50,112 nt of DNA from Chloroflexota bacterium (GTDB lineage Bacteria > Chloroflexota > Limnocylindria > Limnocylindrales > CSP1-4). Below, piece by piece: positions 16,575 through 27,200 of the stretch (positions are counted from its first letter, which is position 1; every line of letters starts with the position of its first letter). The notes under the pieces are model-generated. The model searched no databases. It saw only the letters and a list, made by a program, of their open reading frames with translations, and had not been told where the DNA came from. Both the position numbers and the translations under genes were made by a program. The stretch spans positions 43,330 to 93,441 of the forward strand of contig JAUJOH010000007.1 of the NCBI GenBank assembly GCA_030447745.1, written 5' to 3'.

Positions 16575-17498
16575 TCACGACGCCTCGCGGAACAGCTCGT
16601 AGCGGCGTTCCAGCCGGGTCGGATCGGGATATTGCTCGGTCCGTCCGGGCAGGTGGATCCGTTCGCCGTGGATTCGTTGAAGGCCGACGATGAGCATTGG
16701 CCCGTCGGTCTCGTGCAGGATCGACGCGCGAACTTCGATGCGGTAGTCGGGTCGGACCGCATAGAAGAAGCGATCGAATGCGGCGTGATGGAGTTTGCAC
16801 AACGAGAGTCCTATTGACACCACTGGGTCGCTGGTCGGGTCAAGATCGGGTGTTATGTGCGCCGCGTCGAGAAGCTCTGGATGTCGAAGCCGGCAAAGTG
16901 CGCACATCTCTCGATAGGCTCGGGTGACGCGATCGCGGAACGCGGCCTGATGGAGTCGCCTCTGCACCGTTGCGGTGATATACGCGCGGCGCGCATCCGG
17001 GTCGTCCTCGCCGATCGCGTGTTGCGCGAAGCTGCGTGTTGTCGTCGAAACGGCCGCGATGTCGTCCACCTGAACCGAGAAGCGAAGCGCTGCCGGCTCG
17101 TCTTCTACAACGAACACCGGATATGCCGGCAGGTAGTTGCCGGGGGTGACGGCGTGGAAGTACACCAGGGGCACGCGATCACGCATCACCTGACGAAGCC
17201 CGCGGTTGTCCCGGTGCGACGGATCGGTACCCCGGTAGGAATACCGGATGCGGCCCGTGTTCTGGTCGAACGCGTCGGTGTACGGACCGCGCACAGTCGT
17301 CGCGATCGACAGCGGGAGCTCGCACGCCGCCGGCTTCCAGATTCCCTGGGCGGGGCTCATGAGGCCGATGCGCGACCCTTCGTGCTCGAAGCCGCGGAGA
17401 AGAGTCGCTCGCGGGAGCACCTCACCGAGCCCGCCACGCAGCTCAGTCAGCCACTCGAAGGCGGCGAGACGGATCGAGCGGTCGGCGCCTCCGATCAT
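16575..17498 (-). CDS. HNH endonuclease, predicted restriction enzyme (COG3440-like)
   Basis: A 307-residue protein. The first ~170 residues ([59 protein letters not shown]) match the N-terminal module common to COG3440-type HNH nucleases, which in some members recognises modified DNA. The C-terminal half carries an HNH site with zinc ligands: [17 protein letters not shown] then [12 protein letters not shown]. Base composition is visibly less GC-rich than its neighbours, suggesting transfer. It stands alone, with no methylase or partner beside it. Probably a solitary, type IV-like defence nuclease, but specificity is not readable from sequence. The ATG at 17498 fits the family N-terminus. Confidence 0.85.
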   Translation of the reverse strand: MIGGADRSIRLAAFEWLTELRGGLGEVLPRATLLRGFEHEGSRIGLMSPAQGIWKPAACELPLSIATTVRGPYTDAFDQNTGRIRYSYRGTDPSHRDNRGLRQVMRDRVPLVYFHAVTPGNYLPAYPVFVVEDEPAALRFSVQVDDIAAVSTTTRSFAQHAIGEDDPDARRAYITATVQRRLHQAAFRDRVTRAYREMCALCRLRHPELLDAAHITPDLDPTSDPVVSIGLSLCKLHHAAFDRFFYAVRPDYRIEVRASILHETDGPMLIVGLQRIHGERIHLPGRTEQYPDPTRLERRYELFREAS

Positions 17499-17684
17499 GG
17501 CGGCCAGGACACGGCCGCCGTCGAGCTTGACCTCCGGGTTGCACGACCCGGGGCTGTCCGAGCAGGGGTGCAGTACGCGACCCGAGAAGCGACATGGCTG
17601 GCATACCGCGAAGTCTCCGCGGACTTGGCGAAGCTCGGGTCGAGGTTACCAAGCCCGCCGACGGGACGACGCGGCGATAGCGCC

Positions 17685-17690
17685 TACCAT
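17685..17690 (+). promoter_or_regulatory. -10-like TACCAT, leaderless start of the DUF255 gene
   Basis: TACCAT ends 6 nt before the ATG at 17697; no ribosome site is present. Confidence 0.55.
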
Positions 17691-17696
17691 CCCCGC

Positions 17697-19724
17697 ATGC
17701 CGAACCGCCTGGCGAACGAAACGAGCCCGTACCTCCTCCAGCATCAGAACAACCCGGTGGACTGGTGGCCGTGGAACCCGGACGCGCTCGCCCGGGCCAA
17801 GCTCCTCGACAAGCCGATCTTCCTGTCCATCGGCTACGCGGCGTGCCACTGGTGCCACGTCATGGAGCGCGAGTCGTTCGAGGACGAGCCGACGGCCCGC
17901 TACCTGAACGACCGGTTCATCCCGATCAAGGTCGACCGCGAGGAGCGGCCGGACCTCGACCAGCTCTACATGGGTGCGGTGCAGGCGATGACGGGCCAGG
18001 GCGGCTGGCCGATGTCCGTCTTCCTCACCCCGGACGGGCGGCCGTTCTACGGCGGCACCTACTTCCCGGACGAGCCGCGCCACGGCATGCCGAGCTTCCG
18101 GCAGGTCCTCGAGGGCGTCGACCGGGCGTTCCGGGAGCAGCGGGCGGAGGTCGAGCAGGCGGGGGTCCGGCTCGTCGACGCCCTCGTCGAACAGCAGAAG
18201 CTTCCGGGCAACGGGCCGGAGCCCACCCAGCAGCTCCTCGACACGGCCACGGAGCAGCTCCACCGCAGCTTCGACGCCCACAACGGCGGCTGGGGCGGCG
18301 CGCCGAAGTTCCCCCAGCCGATGACGATCGAGTTCCTGCTCCGCCGGCACGTGGCCACCGGTGACCAGCGGCCGCTCGCCATTGCGCGCCGCAGCCTCGA
18401 CGCGATGGCGGATGGCGGCATCCACGACCAGCTCGGCGGCGGGTTCCATCGCTACTCGACGGACGCGCGCTGGCTCGTGCCGCACTTCGAGAAGATGCTC
18501 TACGACAACGGCCAGCTGGCCCGCGTCTACCTCCACGCCTGGCGCCTCACGGACGACCCGCGCTACCGCAACGTCGCGCAGGACACGCTCGACTACATGT
18601 GCCGCGAGCTGACGACGCCGGATGGGGCGTTCGCCGCCAGCCAGGACGCCGACACCGAGGCCCAGGAGGGCCTCACCTTCACCTGGACGGCAGCGGAGAT
18701 CCGCGAGGTGCTCGGCGACGAGGCGCCCATCTTCACCGCCGGCTACGACGTCACGGACGACGGCAACTGGGAGGGCGTGAACGTCCTGGAGCGGGTGGTG
18801 CCGAGGGCGGACGATGCCGCCGAGGCCCGCCTCGCGGCGGCCCGCGCGAAGCTGTTCGAGCGCCGGCAGGCACGGCCGCAGCCCGCGCGCGACGACAAGG
18901 CGCTGGCGGCGTGGAACGGCCTGGCGATCGCCGCCCTGGCGGATGCCAGTGCGCTGCCCGAGGGCGAGCGCTACGTCGCGGCTGCGGTTCGTGCGGCGGA
19001 CACCATCCTGACCGGTCTTTGCGCACCGGAGGGCCGGCTGCGCCGCTCGTGGAAGGACGGTCGGGCGACCGGTGACGGCATCCTCGAGGACTACGCCGAC
19101 CTCGCCGACGGGCTTCTCGCCCTGTACGAGGCGACCTGGGACGAACGTTGGTTCGTGGCCGCCCGGGACCTCGCCGAGCAGATCCTGAGCCGCTTCCGCG
19201 ATCCGTCCGGCGGCTTCTTCGACACGGCCGACGACCACGAGCGGCTCGTCGCGCGGCCGAAGGACCCGCAGGACAACGCCGTCCCCTCGGGCGGCTCGAT
19301 GGCGACGCTCGTGCTGCTCCGCCTGGCCGCGCTCACCGGGGACGGTCGCTACCGATCCGCGGCCGAGGCCGCGATCCGGCAGGTGACCGCGTTCGTCGGC
19401 CGGTACGCAACGGGCTTCGCGAACTGGCTGACGGCCATCGATTTTGCGCTGGCACCGGTCGTCGAGGTCGCGATCGCCGGCGATCCGACGTCGCCGGAGG
19501 TCGGCGCGCTGCTCGAGCCTGTCGCGTCCGGATACCGACCCAACCAGGTCGTCGCGGTGTCAAGCGATCCGCCGGCCTCCGCGGTCCCGTTGCTCCACGA
19601 CCGGGTGCTGGTCGACGGCCGACCGACCGCCTACGTGTGCCGAGGCTTCGCCTGCCGGCTCCCGGTGACCGATCCCGAGGCGCTCCGGCGCCAGCTGGCG
19701 GAGGCGGCCGGGGCGGAGGCGTGA
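17697..19724 (+). CDS. DUF255 thioredoxin-like protein (YyaL/SSP411 family)
   Basis: A 675-residue cytosolic protein. [20 protein letters not shown] and DWWPWN start the thioredoxin-like domain, with redox-type motif C50-H-W-C53 in [25 protein letters not shown] and FYGGTYFP follow. From ~residue 190 the protein is an alpha/alpha-barrel like N-acylglucosamine 2-epimerases ([33 protein letters not shown]). The family is very widespread, but its substrate is unknown. It is coupled by GTGA to a GNAT acetyltransferase. Length and motifs are normal. Confidence 0.95.
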   Translation: MPNRLANETSPYLLQHQNNPVDWWPWNPDALARAKLLDKPIFLSIGYAACHWCHVMERESFEDEPTARYLNDRFIPIKVDREERPDLDQLYMGAVQAMTGQGGWPMSVFLTPDGRPFYGGTYFPDEPRHGMPSFRQVLEGVDRAFREQRAEVEQAGVRLVDALVEQQKLPGNGPEPTQQLLDTATEQLHRSFDAHNGGWGGAPKFPQPMTIEFLLRRHVATGDQRPLAIARRSLDAMADGGIHDQLGGGFHRYSTDARWLVPHFEKMLYDNGQLARVYLHAWRLTDDPRYRNVAQDTLDYMCRELTTPDGAFAASQDADTEAQEGLTFTWTAAEIREVLGDEAPIFTAGYDVTDDGNWEGVNVLERVVPRADDAAEARLAAARAKLFERRQARPQPARDDKALAAWNGLAIAALADASALPEGERYVAAAVRAADTILTGLCAPEGRLRRSWKDGRATGDGILEDYADLADGLLALYEATWDERWFVAARDLAEQILSRFRDPSGGFFDTADDHERLVARPKDPQDNAVPSGGSMATLVLLRLAALTGDGRYRSAAEAAIRQVTAFVGRYATGFANWLTAIDFALAPVVEVAIAGDPTSPEVGALLEPVASGYRPNQVVAVSSDPPASAVPLLHDRVLVDGRPTAYVCRGFACRLPVTDPEALRRQLAEAAGAEA

Positions 19725-20236
19725 CCGCCCAACCGTCGGCCGGTCCGACGCTCACGATCCGCGAGGCGCGCCCGGACGAGTACGAGGCGGTCGGCGAGAT
19801 CGGCGTTCGCGCGTACTCCGCGCTCGAAGCTGAGAGCGACGTGGGGTATCTCGACGAGGTCCGCGACGCGGCCGCCCGCGCCGCCGCCGCCACGGTGCTC
19901 GTGGCCGTCGAGCCGGATGGCCGCCTGCTCGGCACGGTGACGTACGTGCCCGGCTCGGGCAGCGCATTCGCCGAGCTCCAAGGCGACGACGAGGCCGGGT
20001 TCCGGGTGCTGGCGGTGGCGCCGTGGGCGCAGGGCCGGGGGGTCGGCGGGGCGCTCGTCGAGGCGGTGCTGGCGCGCGCGCGCGACGACGGGCGGGCCGG
20101 GGTGGCGATCTACACTCGCCCGTCGATGCGGGCGGCACATCATCTCTACGAGGCCTTCGGCTTCAGGCGCGACCCGGCGCGAGACTGGGAGTTCGAGCGC
20201 GGCGAGTGGCTGTGGGCGTACGAGCTCCGGTTTTGA
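19721..20236 (+). CDS. GNAT-family N-acetyltransferase
   Basis: A 171-residue acetyltransferase. [20 protein letters not shown] opens the fold, and acetyl-CoA-binding motif A is [39 protein letters not shown] is the usual helix-strand end of the domain. The GTG start overlaps the stop of the DUF255 gene (GTGA), so the two are co-translated. The acceptor (small molecule or protein N-terminus/lysine) cannot be told. Confidence 0.92.
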   Translation: MTAQPSAGPTLTIREARPDEYEAVGEIGVRAYSALEAESDVGYLDEVRDAAARAAAATVLVAVEPDGRLLGTVTYVPGSGSAFAELQGDDEAGFRVLAVAPWAQGRGVGGALVEAVLARARDDGRAGVAIYTRPSMRAAHHLYEAFGFRRDPARDWEFERGEWLWAYELRF

Positions 20237-20370
20237 GGCGCTGAAGGCCCGAACCCGGCGCCTCGAGCAGGCAGATCGGGTCGACGTCAGCCGCCCCGGT
20301 GACGGGAATCATCTCGCGCGCCGCCCGTCGCCCGGGCAGGTGGCCGGCGCCCGGCCGGCAACTCGCGCGG

Positions 20371-20484
20371 ACCGCTCACCACCAGTGAGCGGTCTCGTCA
20401 CAGTCGAGCGTGGACGCGGCACCAGCGTGCAGATCGTGCGCGGGGCCACGCTCGGATGTCGATGAACCGCTCACTCACAGTGAG
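20371..20484. repeat. Two CTCAC-N5-GTGAG palindromes
   Basis: 20371-20393 is a perfect inverted repeat with 9-bp arms (ACCGCTCAC / GTGAGCGGT) around CACCA. 20470-20484 is CTCAC-TCACA-GTGAG. Their cores start 95 nt apart (20375 and 20470). Same 15-nt geometry as the GTGAC-N5-GTCAC arrays, but the half-site is different. Confidence 0.75.
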
Positions 20485-20590
20485 GATCGGGCGTCGGCAC
20501 AACGGCAAGGCGCCCCGCCGCGACAGAAGCGGGCCCGGCAGCCACTGACAGGCGGCCGTCGCCAGTCCTGCCGCGCCGCTCGAACGTCCC

Positions 20591-20596
20591 TACCAT
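20591..20596 (+). promoter_or_regulatory. -10-like TACCAT, leaderless start of NUDIX-MBL
   Basis: TACCAT ends 6 nt before the GTG at 20603; no ribosome site. Confidence 0.55.
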
Positions 20597-20602
20597 CGCC
20601 CC

Positions 20603-22013
20603 GTGGAACCCCACCTGGTGAGCGCCGCCCGCCTGATCGAGCCGCCGGCCGCCCCGCGCCCGGCCGCCACCGTCGTCCTCACGCGGCCCGGCGAGCGCGG
20701 GCTGGAGGTGCTGCTCACGCAACGGCCGTCCACGATGGCGTTCGGGCCGAGCCTGCACGTCTTTCCGGGCGGCGCGATCGATCCTGGCGACGCTTCCGCG
20801 GCGGCGACCGTCCGGTCACGGCGCCCGGCGGCGGACGCTGCCGCGGCGTTCGCCGGCGAGGTGGATCCGGACGAGGCCCTGGCCGCGCACGTGGCAGCGA
20901 TCCGCGAACTGTGGGAGGAGGCAGGGGTCGCGCTCGTCACGCCACGCGGCACGCCTCCGGCCGACGATGCCGTCGAGTCGGCTCGGCGGCGGCTCCTGGC
21001 GGGCCGGGCGACGGTCGGCGAGGTCGCCGACGAGCTCGATCTCGAGCTGCGGACCGACCGGCTGTGGCCGTTCTCGCGCTGGGTGACGCCGCGGTTCGTC
21101 GGCCGCCGGTTCGACGTCCGGTTCTTCCTCGCGGAGCTGCCAGACGGGGCCGAGTTTTCGTTCGCGGGTGACGAGGTGGTCGCCCATCGCTGGACGACAC
21201 CGCGGGCGGCGCTCGATGCGATGGCGAGCGGCGAGCTCGCCCTCTGGATCCCGACCAGCGCGACGCTCCAGCAGCTCGAGCATGCGGCGTCGCTCGCTCT
21301 GGATCCCGACCAGCGCGACGCTCCAGCAGCTCGAGCATGCGGCGTCGCTCGCCGAGGCGGCGGATCGCCTCCGACCGGGGCCGTCAACGCCGATCCGGCT
21401 CGAGGAGGTCGCACCGGGCACCGTCCGGGTCGCGCTTCCGGGCGCGGCCGGGATCTCCGGCCAGTCGGTGAACGCCTGGGTCGTCGGTCGACGCGAGCCG
21501 GTCGTCGTCGATCCGGGCGACCCCTCCGAGGCGGCCGCCGATGCGCTGCTCGCGCTGGCCGACAGTCGAGGCGGCTCGATCCGGGCCGTCGTGATCACGC
21601 ACGCCGATCCCGATCACGCGGCCGGCGCGGAGGCGCTCGCCCTGCGCCTCGACGTCCCGGTGTTCGGTGGCCCGGGCGCCGGGCGCGACCTGCCGGCAGA
21701 CATCGCCGAGGTCCGCGACGGCGACGCCATCCCGGCCGGCGACATCCCGATCGTCGCGCTCACCACGCCGGGCCCGCGGGCGGATCACACGGCGTTCGTG
21801 GCGGCCGACCAGAGCGTCGTGCTCAGCGGTGACCTCGTGGGCCCGGGCCCGACGCGCTCGATCCTCGGCACACCGGACGTCGCCGCGTGGCTCGCATCGC
21901 TCGATCGCGTGGAGCGGCTCGCGCCGCGCCGGCTCCTGCCCGGCCACGGCGAGGTACCGGCCGATCCGACCACGGCGATCGAGACGCAGCGACGCAGGCT
22001 ACTGACCGGCTGA
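20603..22013 (+). pseudogene. NUDIX hydrolase - metallo-beta-lactamase fusion, broken by a 55-bp duplication
   Basis: With one copy of the 55-bp duplication removed, a single 451-residue protein reads through. Residues ~1-215 are NUDIX-like (PAATVVLTRPGERGLEVLLT, FPGGAIDPGD, and AIRELWEEAGVAL as the RELxEExG core). Residues ~225-451 are an MBL-fold hydrolase: THADPDHAAGAE (HxxxDH), the next His in GPRADHTAF, SGDLVG and a final LLPGHGE. In the sequence as given, the duplication adds one base to the frame: the NUDIX frame runs on to 21832 with nonsense and the MBL frame is separate. NUDIX plus MBL in one chain suggests tandem hydrolysis of an activated metabolite such as a CoA or nucleotide derivative. 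The substrate is unknown. Confidence 0.88.
21242..21351 (+). repeat. Exact 55-bp tandem duplication
   Basis: 21242-21296 and 21297-21351 are identical, and the match extends one more base. The unit encodes LWIPTSATLQQLEHAASLA in the NUDIX-MBL linker. Because 55 is not a multiple of three, it shifts the frame. Confidence 0.97.
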
Positions 22014-22145
22014 CGGCGGGCGCCGCTATCGGCGCGACCCGGACGAGGGGCGATGGATATCGACCGTGCAGGCGCAGCCGACCCATGCTCGCGGGTCCGA
22101 CTCGGGGCCGGCGCTGGGCACGGTTCTGGCGACGCCCGAGCGCGT

Positions 22146-22331
22146 TCAGGTCGGCCGCTGGTCGTCCGTGCGCGGCGATTCGGGGTCGCCTTCGGTGGCT
22201 CGGCTAGCCTCCTGCCGTGCCGCGCGCACGCCGCGCCCCAGCGCCTCGCCGAGCCGCGGCAGCGTCTTCGGTCCGCGCCACATCAGCACGATGACGAGGA
22301 TGACGATCAGGACGACGAGGAGCTCACCCAT
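22146..22331 (-). CDS. tatA: TatA/TatE-like twin-arginine translocase subunit
   Basis: A 61-residue protein. One N-terminal membrane helix MGELLVVLIVILVIVLMW is followed by the hinge and amphipathic helix RGPKTLPRLGEALGRGVRAA and a short charged tail, the complete TatA plan. It forms the pore part of the Sec-independent exporter of folded proteins. No tatB or tatC lies beside it. The ATG at 22331 starts at the helix, with TACCAT 7 nt upstream. It stands alone, convergent with the NUDIX-MBL gene and divergent from the deacetylase-like gene. Confidence 0.88.
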   Translation of the reverse strand: MGELLVVLIVILVIVLMWRGPKTLPRLGEALGRGVRAARQEASRATEGDPESPRTDDQRPT

Positions 22332-22338
22332 GGGCGGG

Positions 22339-22344
22339 ATGGTA
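22339..22344 (-). promoter_or_regulatory. -10-like TACCAT, leaderless start of tatA
   Basis: Minus strand TACCAT ends 7 nt before the ATG at 22331. Confidence 0.5.
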
Positions 22345-22426
22345 GCCGCTGCGGTGTGCGGTGGGTCATGGGCCGGCGGCGGCGCCTCGCGCCTGACCCG
22401 TTCTGTCATGCCACCATGTCAGCACG

Positions 22427-24109
22427 ATGAAGCGACGGGACGGGCCGCTCGTGGTGTACGGCCCGCGCTCGGTGACGTACGACTTCGGACCGGGTCACCC
22501 GCTGACACCGCGGCGGTTCGGGCCCGGCATCGGGCTCATGCGTTCTGTGGGCGCCGAGCCCGGGCTTGCGCCCGAACCGGCCCCGGACGAGGATCTCCGA
22601 CTCTGCCACGACCTCGCATACATCTCGGCCGTGAAGCGTGTGTCGGCCGATCCGTTCGGTTCGGCGGCGCCGGGGATCGGCCGGGGAGGGGACAACCCCG
22701 CGTTCGTCGGGATGCACGAGGCGGGCGCGATGGTGGCGGGCGGCTCCCTCCGCGCCGTCGAGGCGATCCTCCGCGGCGACGTCGAGCACGCGTTCCATCC
22801 AGGAGGCGGGCTGCACCACGCGATGGCCGATCGGGCGTCCGGGTTCTGCATCTACGACGATCCGGCCCTCGCCATCGCCCGGGCCCGCCGGGAAGGCAAG
22901 CGCGTGCTGTACGTGGACCTCGACGTCCACCACGGCGACGGCGTGCAGGCCCTCTTCTGGGACGACCCGGGCGTGCTGACCATCTCCTTCCACGAGTCGG
23001 GGCGGTACCTGTTTCCCGGCACCGGTTTTCCCGACGAGCTCGGCGAGGACGAGGCTGCCGGCACGAGCATCAACCTGCCGTTCGAGCCGTACACGGGCGA
23101 GTCACCGTGGCTCGAGGCAGTGTCGGCGATCGTGCCGGCCATGGCCGCTGCGTTCGGACCCGACCTTGTCGTGTCGCAGCACGGCGCCGACTCGCACGCG
23201 TGGGACCCGCTGGCTCACCTGCGCGTCACGACCACGGCGATGGGGGCGGCGGCCAGGGTGGTCGATGCCGTCGCTCACCGGTGGGCCGACGGCCGCTGGG
23301 TGTCCACCGGGGGCGGCGGCTACGACGCCTACCGGGTCGTGCCGCGGGCCTGGTCGCACGTCTGGCTCACCGGCGCGCATCGCGAGGCGCCCGGCGAGAC
23401 GCCCGTCGAATGGCGGGAGCGATGGGCGAGCGAGGCGGCACGGTACGGTCAGGCGCCGCTGCCGGCGACGTTCGACGACGAGCCGAATGCCGGCGAGGCG
23501 GCCACCAGTCAGCAACGAGCCGCTGAGGAGGCATCGCGTGCGCGAGCGCGGAGCGTGCGGGCCGTCGTCGTGCCCGCACTGCTCCGCGAGGCAGGCGAGC
23601 GCGGGTGGTGGGCGCCGCTTGACGTTGCGGCGGCCGACCGCGCGGGCCACCCGCGCGGCGGGGAGGCGCGCGACGCCGAGCCAACGATCGTGGAAGTCGA
23701 TGCGACCCGCGTCGATCGCCTCCGCCTTGCCCCGCGCGTGGTCGCCCCGGCCGACGCGTCCACGGCACACGCCCTGCTGACCCGCGCGATCGCCTCAGGC
23801 GATGCGCGTGTGGTGGCGGGCGTCGTGGACGACGTCATCGTGGGGCTCGGCGTGGTTGGTGCGTCCGCCCCGGGTGACGGCCGGACGCTGCTCGCGCTCG
23901 GTGTGGCGCCGGCCTTTCGCCGCCGTGGCCTGGGTGGCCGCCTCCTCGATGCCGCGGTCTCGTCCACGGACGAGCCGATTACCGCCGTCGCTACCGTCGC
24001 CGAGCGCGATCCGAGGCCGGCTTTGCGACGGAGCGCGCGCGAGGCGACCTCGGGCGGATCGACGCCGGCGCGACCCGTGGTCGCGACGCAGCCCCGCATG
24101 GCGCGCTGA
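22427..24109 (+). CDS. AcuC/histone-deacetylase-like protein fused to a GNAT domain
   Basis: A 560-residue fusion. Residues ~1-350 are a complete class I/AcuC-type deacetylase: FHPGGGLHHAMADRASGFC, zinc ligands in YVDLDVHHGDGVQA and SQHGADSHAWDP, and the late STGGGGYDAY. After a linker (~355-375), residues ~376-535 look like a GNAT domain with acetyl-CoA motif LLALGVAPAFRRRGLGGRLL. In Bacillus, AcuA (acetyltransferase) and AcuC (deacetylase) are separate proteins that set acetylation of acetyl-CoA synthetase; here both activities appear in one chain. After AVATVAERDP the tail becomes Arg/Ser-rich, while another frame offers EAGFATERARGDLGR to a stop at 24144, so the C-terminus is probably frameshifted. 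Confidence 0.85.
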   Translation: MKRRDGPLVVYGPRSVTYDFGPGHPLTPRRFGPGIGLMRSVGAEPGLAPEPAPDEDLRLCHDLAYISAVKRVSADPFGSAAPGIGRGGDNPAFVGMHEAGAMVAGGSLRAVEAILRGDVEHAFHPGGGLHHAMADRASGFCIYDDPALAIARARREGKRVLYVDLDVHHGDGVQALFWDDPGVLTISFHESGRYLFPGTGFPDELGEDEAAGTSINLPFEPYTGESPWLEAVSAIVPAMAAAFGPDLVVSQHGADSHAWDPLAHLRVTTTAMGAAARVVDAVAHRWADGRWVSTGGGGYDAYRVVPRAWSHVWLTGAHREAPGETPVEWRERWASEAARYGQAPLPATFDDEPNAGEAATSQQRAAEEASRARARSVRAVVVPALLREAGERGWWAPLDVAAADRAGHPRGGEARDAEPTIVEVDATRVDRLRLAPRVVAPADASTAHALLTRAIASGDARVVAGVVDDVIVGLGVVGASAPGDGRTLLALGVAPAFRRRGLGGRLLDAAVSSTDEPITAVATVAERDPRPALRRSAREATSGGSTPARPVVATQPRMAR

Positions 24110-24235
24110 CGCCGCGCCACCCAGTCGCGCTTCGCCCCGCGTGACGCCTGCGCCAGGCGGCGTCCGGCTGCCGCCGCGCGGGCGAACGCGTCAGCAGCCG
24201 GTTTCGAACGGATGGTCTGAACCCTCCGGCGGGCC

Positions 24236-24241
24236 TATACT
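24236..24241 (+). promoter_or_regulatory. -10 box TATACT before lhr
   Basis: TATACT ends 9 nt before the GTG at 24251; no ribosome site, so transcription probably starts at or very near the start codon. Confidence 0.55.
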
Positions 24242-24250
24242 CGGCCGGCT

Positions 24251-27200
24251 GTGGCCGATCCGCTCGCCCCGTTCAGCGCGCCCGTCCGCGAGTGGTTCCG
24301 TGCCACCTTCGAAGCACCGACGCCGGCCCAGGCGGATGGCTGGGCGGCGATCTCCGCCGGGCAGCACACGCTGATCCACGCGCGCCCACGGGAGCGGCAA
24401 AACCGCTCGCCGCGTTCCTGTGGTGCCTCGATCGGCTGGCCGTCGAGCCGCGACCGACCCGCCCCACGACGGGGAAGCGCGGGCCGACCGAGGACGTCCG
24501 CCAGGACCCTCGCGTCCTCTACGTGTCACCGGTCAAGGCGCTGACCTACGACGTCGAGCGCAACCTGCGCGCTCCGCTGGCGGGGATCGCGCTGGCGGCG
24601 GCCCGGTTGGGCGAGCCGGTTCCCCAGATCGCGGTGGCCAGCCGGACCGGTGACACGCCCACCGACGAGCGTCGCGACATCCAGCGCCACCCGCCGGACA
24701 TCCTGATCACGACGCCTGAGTCGCTGTACCTCATGCTCACGAGCCAGGCCCGCGAAGTGCTCCGGACCGTCGAGCACGTGATCGTCGACGAGGTCCACGC
24801 GATCGCCGGCACGAAGCGGGGCGCCCATCTCGCGCTGAGCCTCGAGCGCCTCGAGCGGCTCCGGTTGCCGGAGGCACGACCGTCCCAACGGATCGGGCTG
24901 AGCGCGACGCAGCGCCCGCTCGAGACGATCGCCCGGTTCCTGGGTGGCACCGGACCCGGCAGGGACGTGAGGATCGTCGACGCGAGCGCCCGCAAGCCGC
25001 TCGAGCTCGAGGTCGTCGTGCCGGTCGAGGACATGGCTCAGATCGGCGAGATCCTGCCGCCGGCCGAACAGCCGGGCGGCCCCGCGACCAGCCCGGACGC
25101 CCGGAGCAGCATCTGGCCGTCGATCCACCCGCGGATCCTCGAGCTCATCCGGAGGCACCGCAGCACGATCGTCTTCGTCAACAGCCGGCGCCTCGCGGAG
25201 CGGCTCGCCCATCGCCTCAACGAGCTCGCCGGGGAGGACCTCGTCCGTGCCCACCACGGCAGCATCGCCCGCGAGCAGCGCGTCCGGATCGAGGAGGAGC
25301 TGAAGGCTGGCCGCCTGCCGGCGCTCGTGGCGACGAGCTCGCTGGAGCTCGGCATCGACATGGGCGCGGTCGACCTCGTGATCCAGGTCGAGAGCCCGAC
25401 GTCCGTCGCCCGAGGTCTCCAGCGCGTCGGTCGAGCCGGCCACCAGGTCGGCGTCTTGAGCAAGGGCGTCATCTTCCCGAAGTACCGCGGCGACCTGCTG
25501 GAGTGCGCCGTCGTGACCAGGCGGATGCACGAGGGAGCGATCGAGTCGACGACCCTCCCGCGCAATCCGCTCGACGTCCTGGCGCAGCAGATCGTCGCCA
25601 TGGCCGTGATGGACTCCTGGTCCGTCGGCGAGCTGCTCGCGACCGTCCAGCGAGCGGCGCCGTACGAGACGGTCACCCGCGACGTGCTCGAGGGCGTGCT
25701 GGGGATGCTCGCCGGTGCGTACCCGAGCGACGAGTTCGCCGAGCTCAAGCCACGGCTCACCTGGGACCGCGTCACCGACGAGGTCGAGGGCCGCCGGGAC
25801 GCCCGGGTGGTCGCGATCACGAGCGGCGGCACGATCCCGGACCGCGGGCTGTACGGCGTGTTCATGGCCGGCGAGGCGGGAACGCCCGGCAGGCGCGTCG
25901 GCGAGCTCGACGAGGAGATGGTCTACGAGCTGCGGGCCGGGATGCACGGCGACGTGATCGTCCTCGGGGCGAGCAGCTGGCGCGTCGCCGAGATCACGCG
26001 GGATCGGGTCATCGTCGAGCCCGCGCCCGGCGTCCCGGGCAAGCTGCCCTTCTGGTCGGGCGACGCCGCGGGACGGCCGATCGAGCTCGGTCGGGCGCTC
26101 GGCGCATTCGTCCGGGAGGTGGAGACCGAGCTGGCGGGCGGCCCCAAGGGGCGCAAGCGGGCGACCCAGCGGCTCCGTGAGCACCACGATCTCGACGAGC
26201 TGGCCGCCGACAACCTGCTCGCCTACCTGGAGGAGGAGCGGTCCGTGGTCGGCGCGCTGCCGACGGACCGGCGGATCGTCGTGGAGCGCTTCCGCGACGA
26301 GCTCGGCGACTGGCGGCTGTGCCTGCTCACGCCGTTCGGGGCTCGGGTCCACGCGCCGTGGTCGCTTGCGCTCGAGAGGCGGATCCGCGAGCGGTTCGGG
26401 ATGGAGGTCCAGACCATCTGGTCCGACGACGGCATCGCCATCCGGCTCCCCGAGGGCGATGTCGACGGCATCAAGGAGCTCCTGTTCCCCGACCCGGAAG
26501 AGGTCGAGGACCTCGTCGTCTCGCAGGTCGGCTCGTCGGCGCTGTTCGCCGCGCGCTTCCGGGAGAACGCGGCGCGCGCGCTGCTCCTGCCACGGCGCCG
26601 GCCCGGGACCCGAACGCCGCTCTGGCAGCAGCGGCAGCGGGCACAGGACCTGCTGCAGGTGGCGAGCCGCTACGGCAGCTTCCCGATCCTGGTCGAGACG
26701 TACCGCGAGTGCCTGAGCGACGTGTTCGACCTTCCGGCGCTGCGGGAGCTGCTGGGGGGCGTTCAGCGACGCGAGATTGCCGTCCAGAGCGTCGAGACGC
26801 CGAAGGCATCGCCGTTCGCCAGCTCACTCATGTTCGACTACGTCGCGGCCTACATGTACGACGGCGACGCCCCGCTGGCAGAACGCCGCGCCGGCGCCCT
26901 GACGCTCGACCGCGACCTGCTGCGCGAGCTGCTCGGGCAGGAGGAGCTGCGCGAGCTGCTCGACCCAGAGGCGCTGGCGGATCTCGAGCTCGGGCTCCAG
27001 GCGCTCGCCGAGGACCGGCGCGCAACGACCCCGGACCAGCTGCACGACCTGCTGCGGCGGCTGGGCGACTTGTCCGCCGAGGAGGTGGCGGCACGCGTCG
27101 ACGGCGGCGCACGCGCGGCGGATGCGTGGCTGACGGAGCTCGCCGCGTCGCGCCGCGCCGTCCATGCCCGGATCGGCGGCGAGGACCGGTGGATCGCGAT

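Larger units (their letters stand above)
20237..20602. other. Intergenic region with sister palindromes
   Basis: 366 bases without a credible ORF. It contains two CTCAC-N5-GTGAG palindromes, and a promoter-like TACCAT at its end for the NUDIX-MBL gene. Confidence 0.6.

Noticed and set aside
16857-17696. N-terminal extension of the DUF255 protein by 280 residues
   Set aside because: The extension is antisense to the HNH nuclease gene, and the family starts at [13 protein letters not shown].
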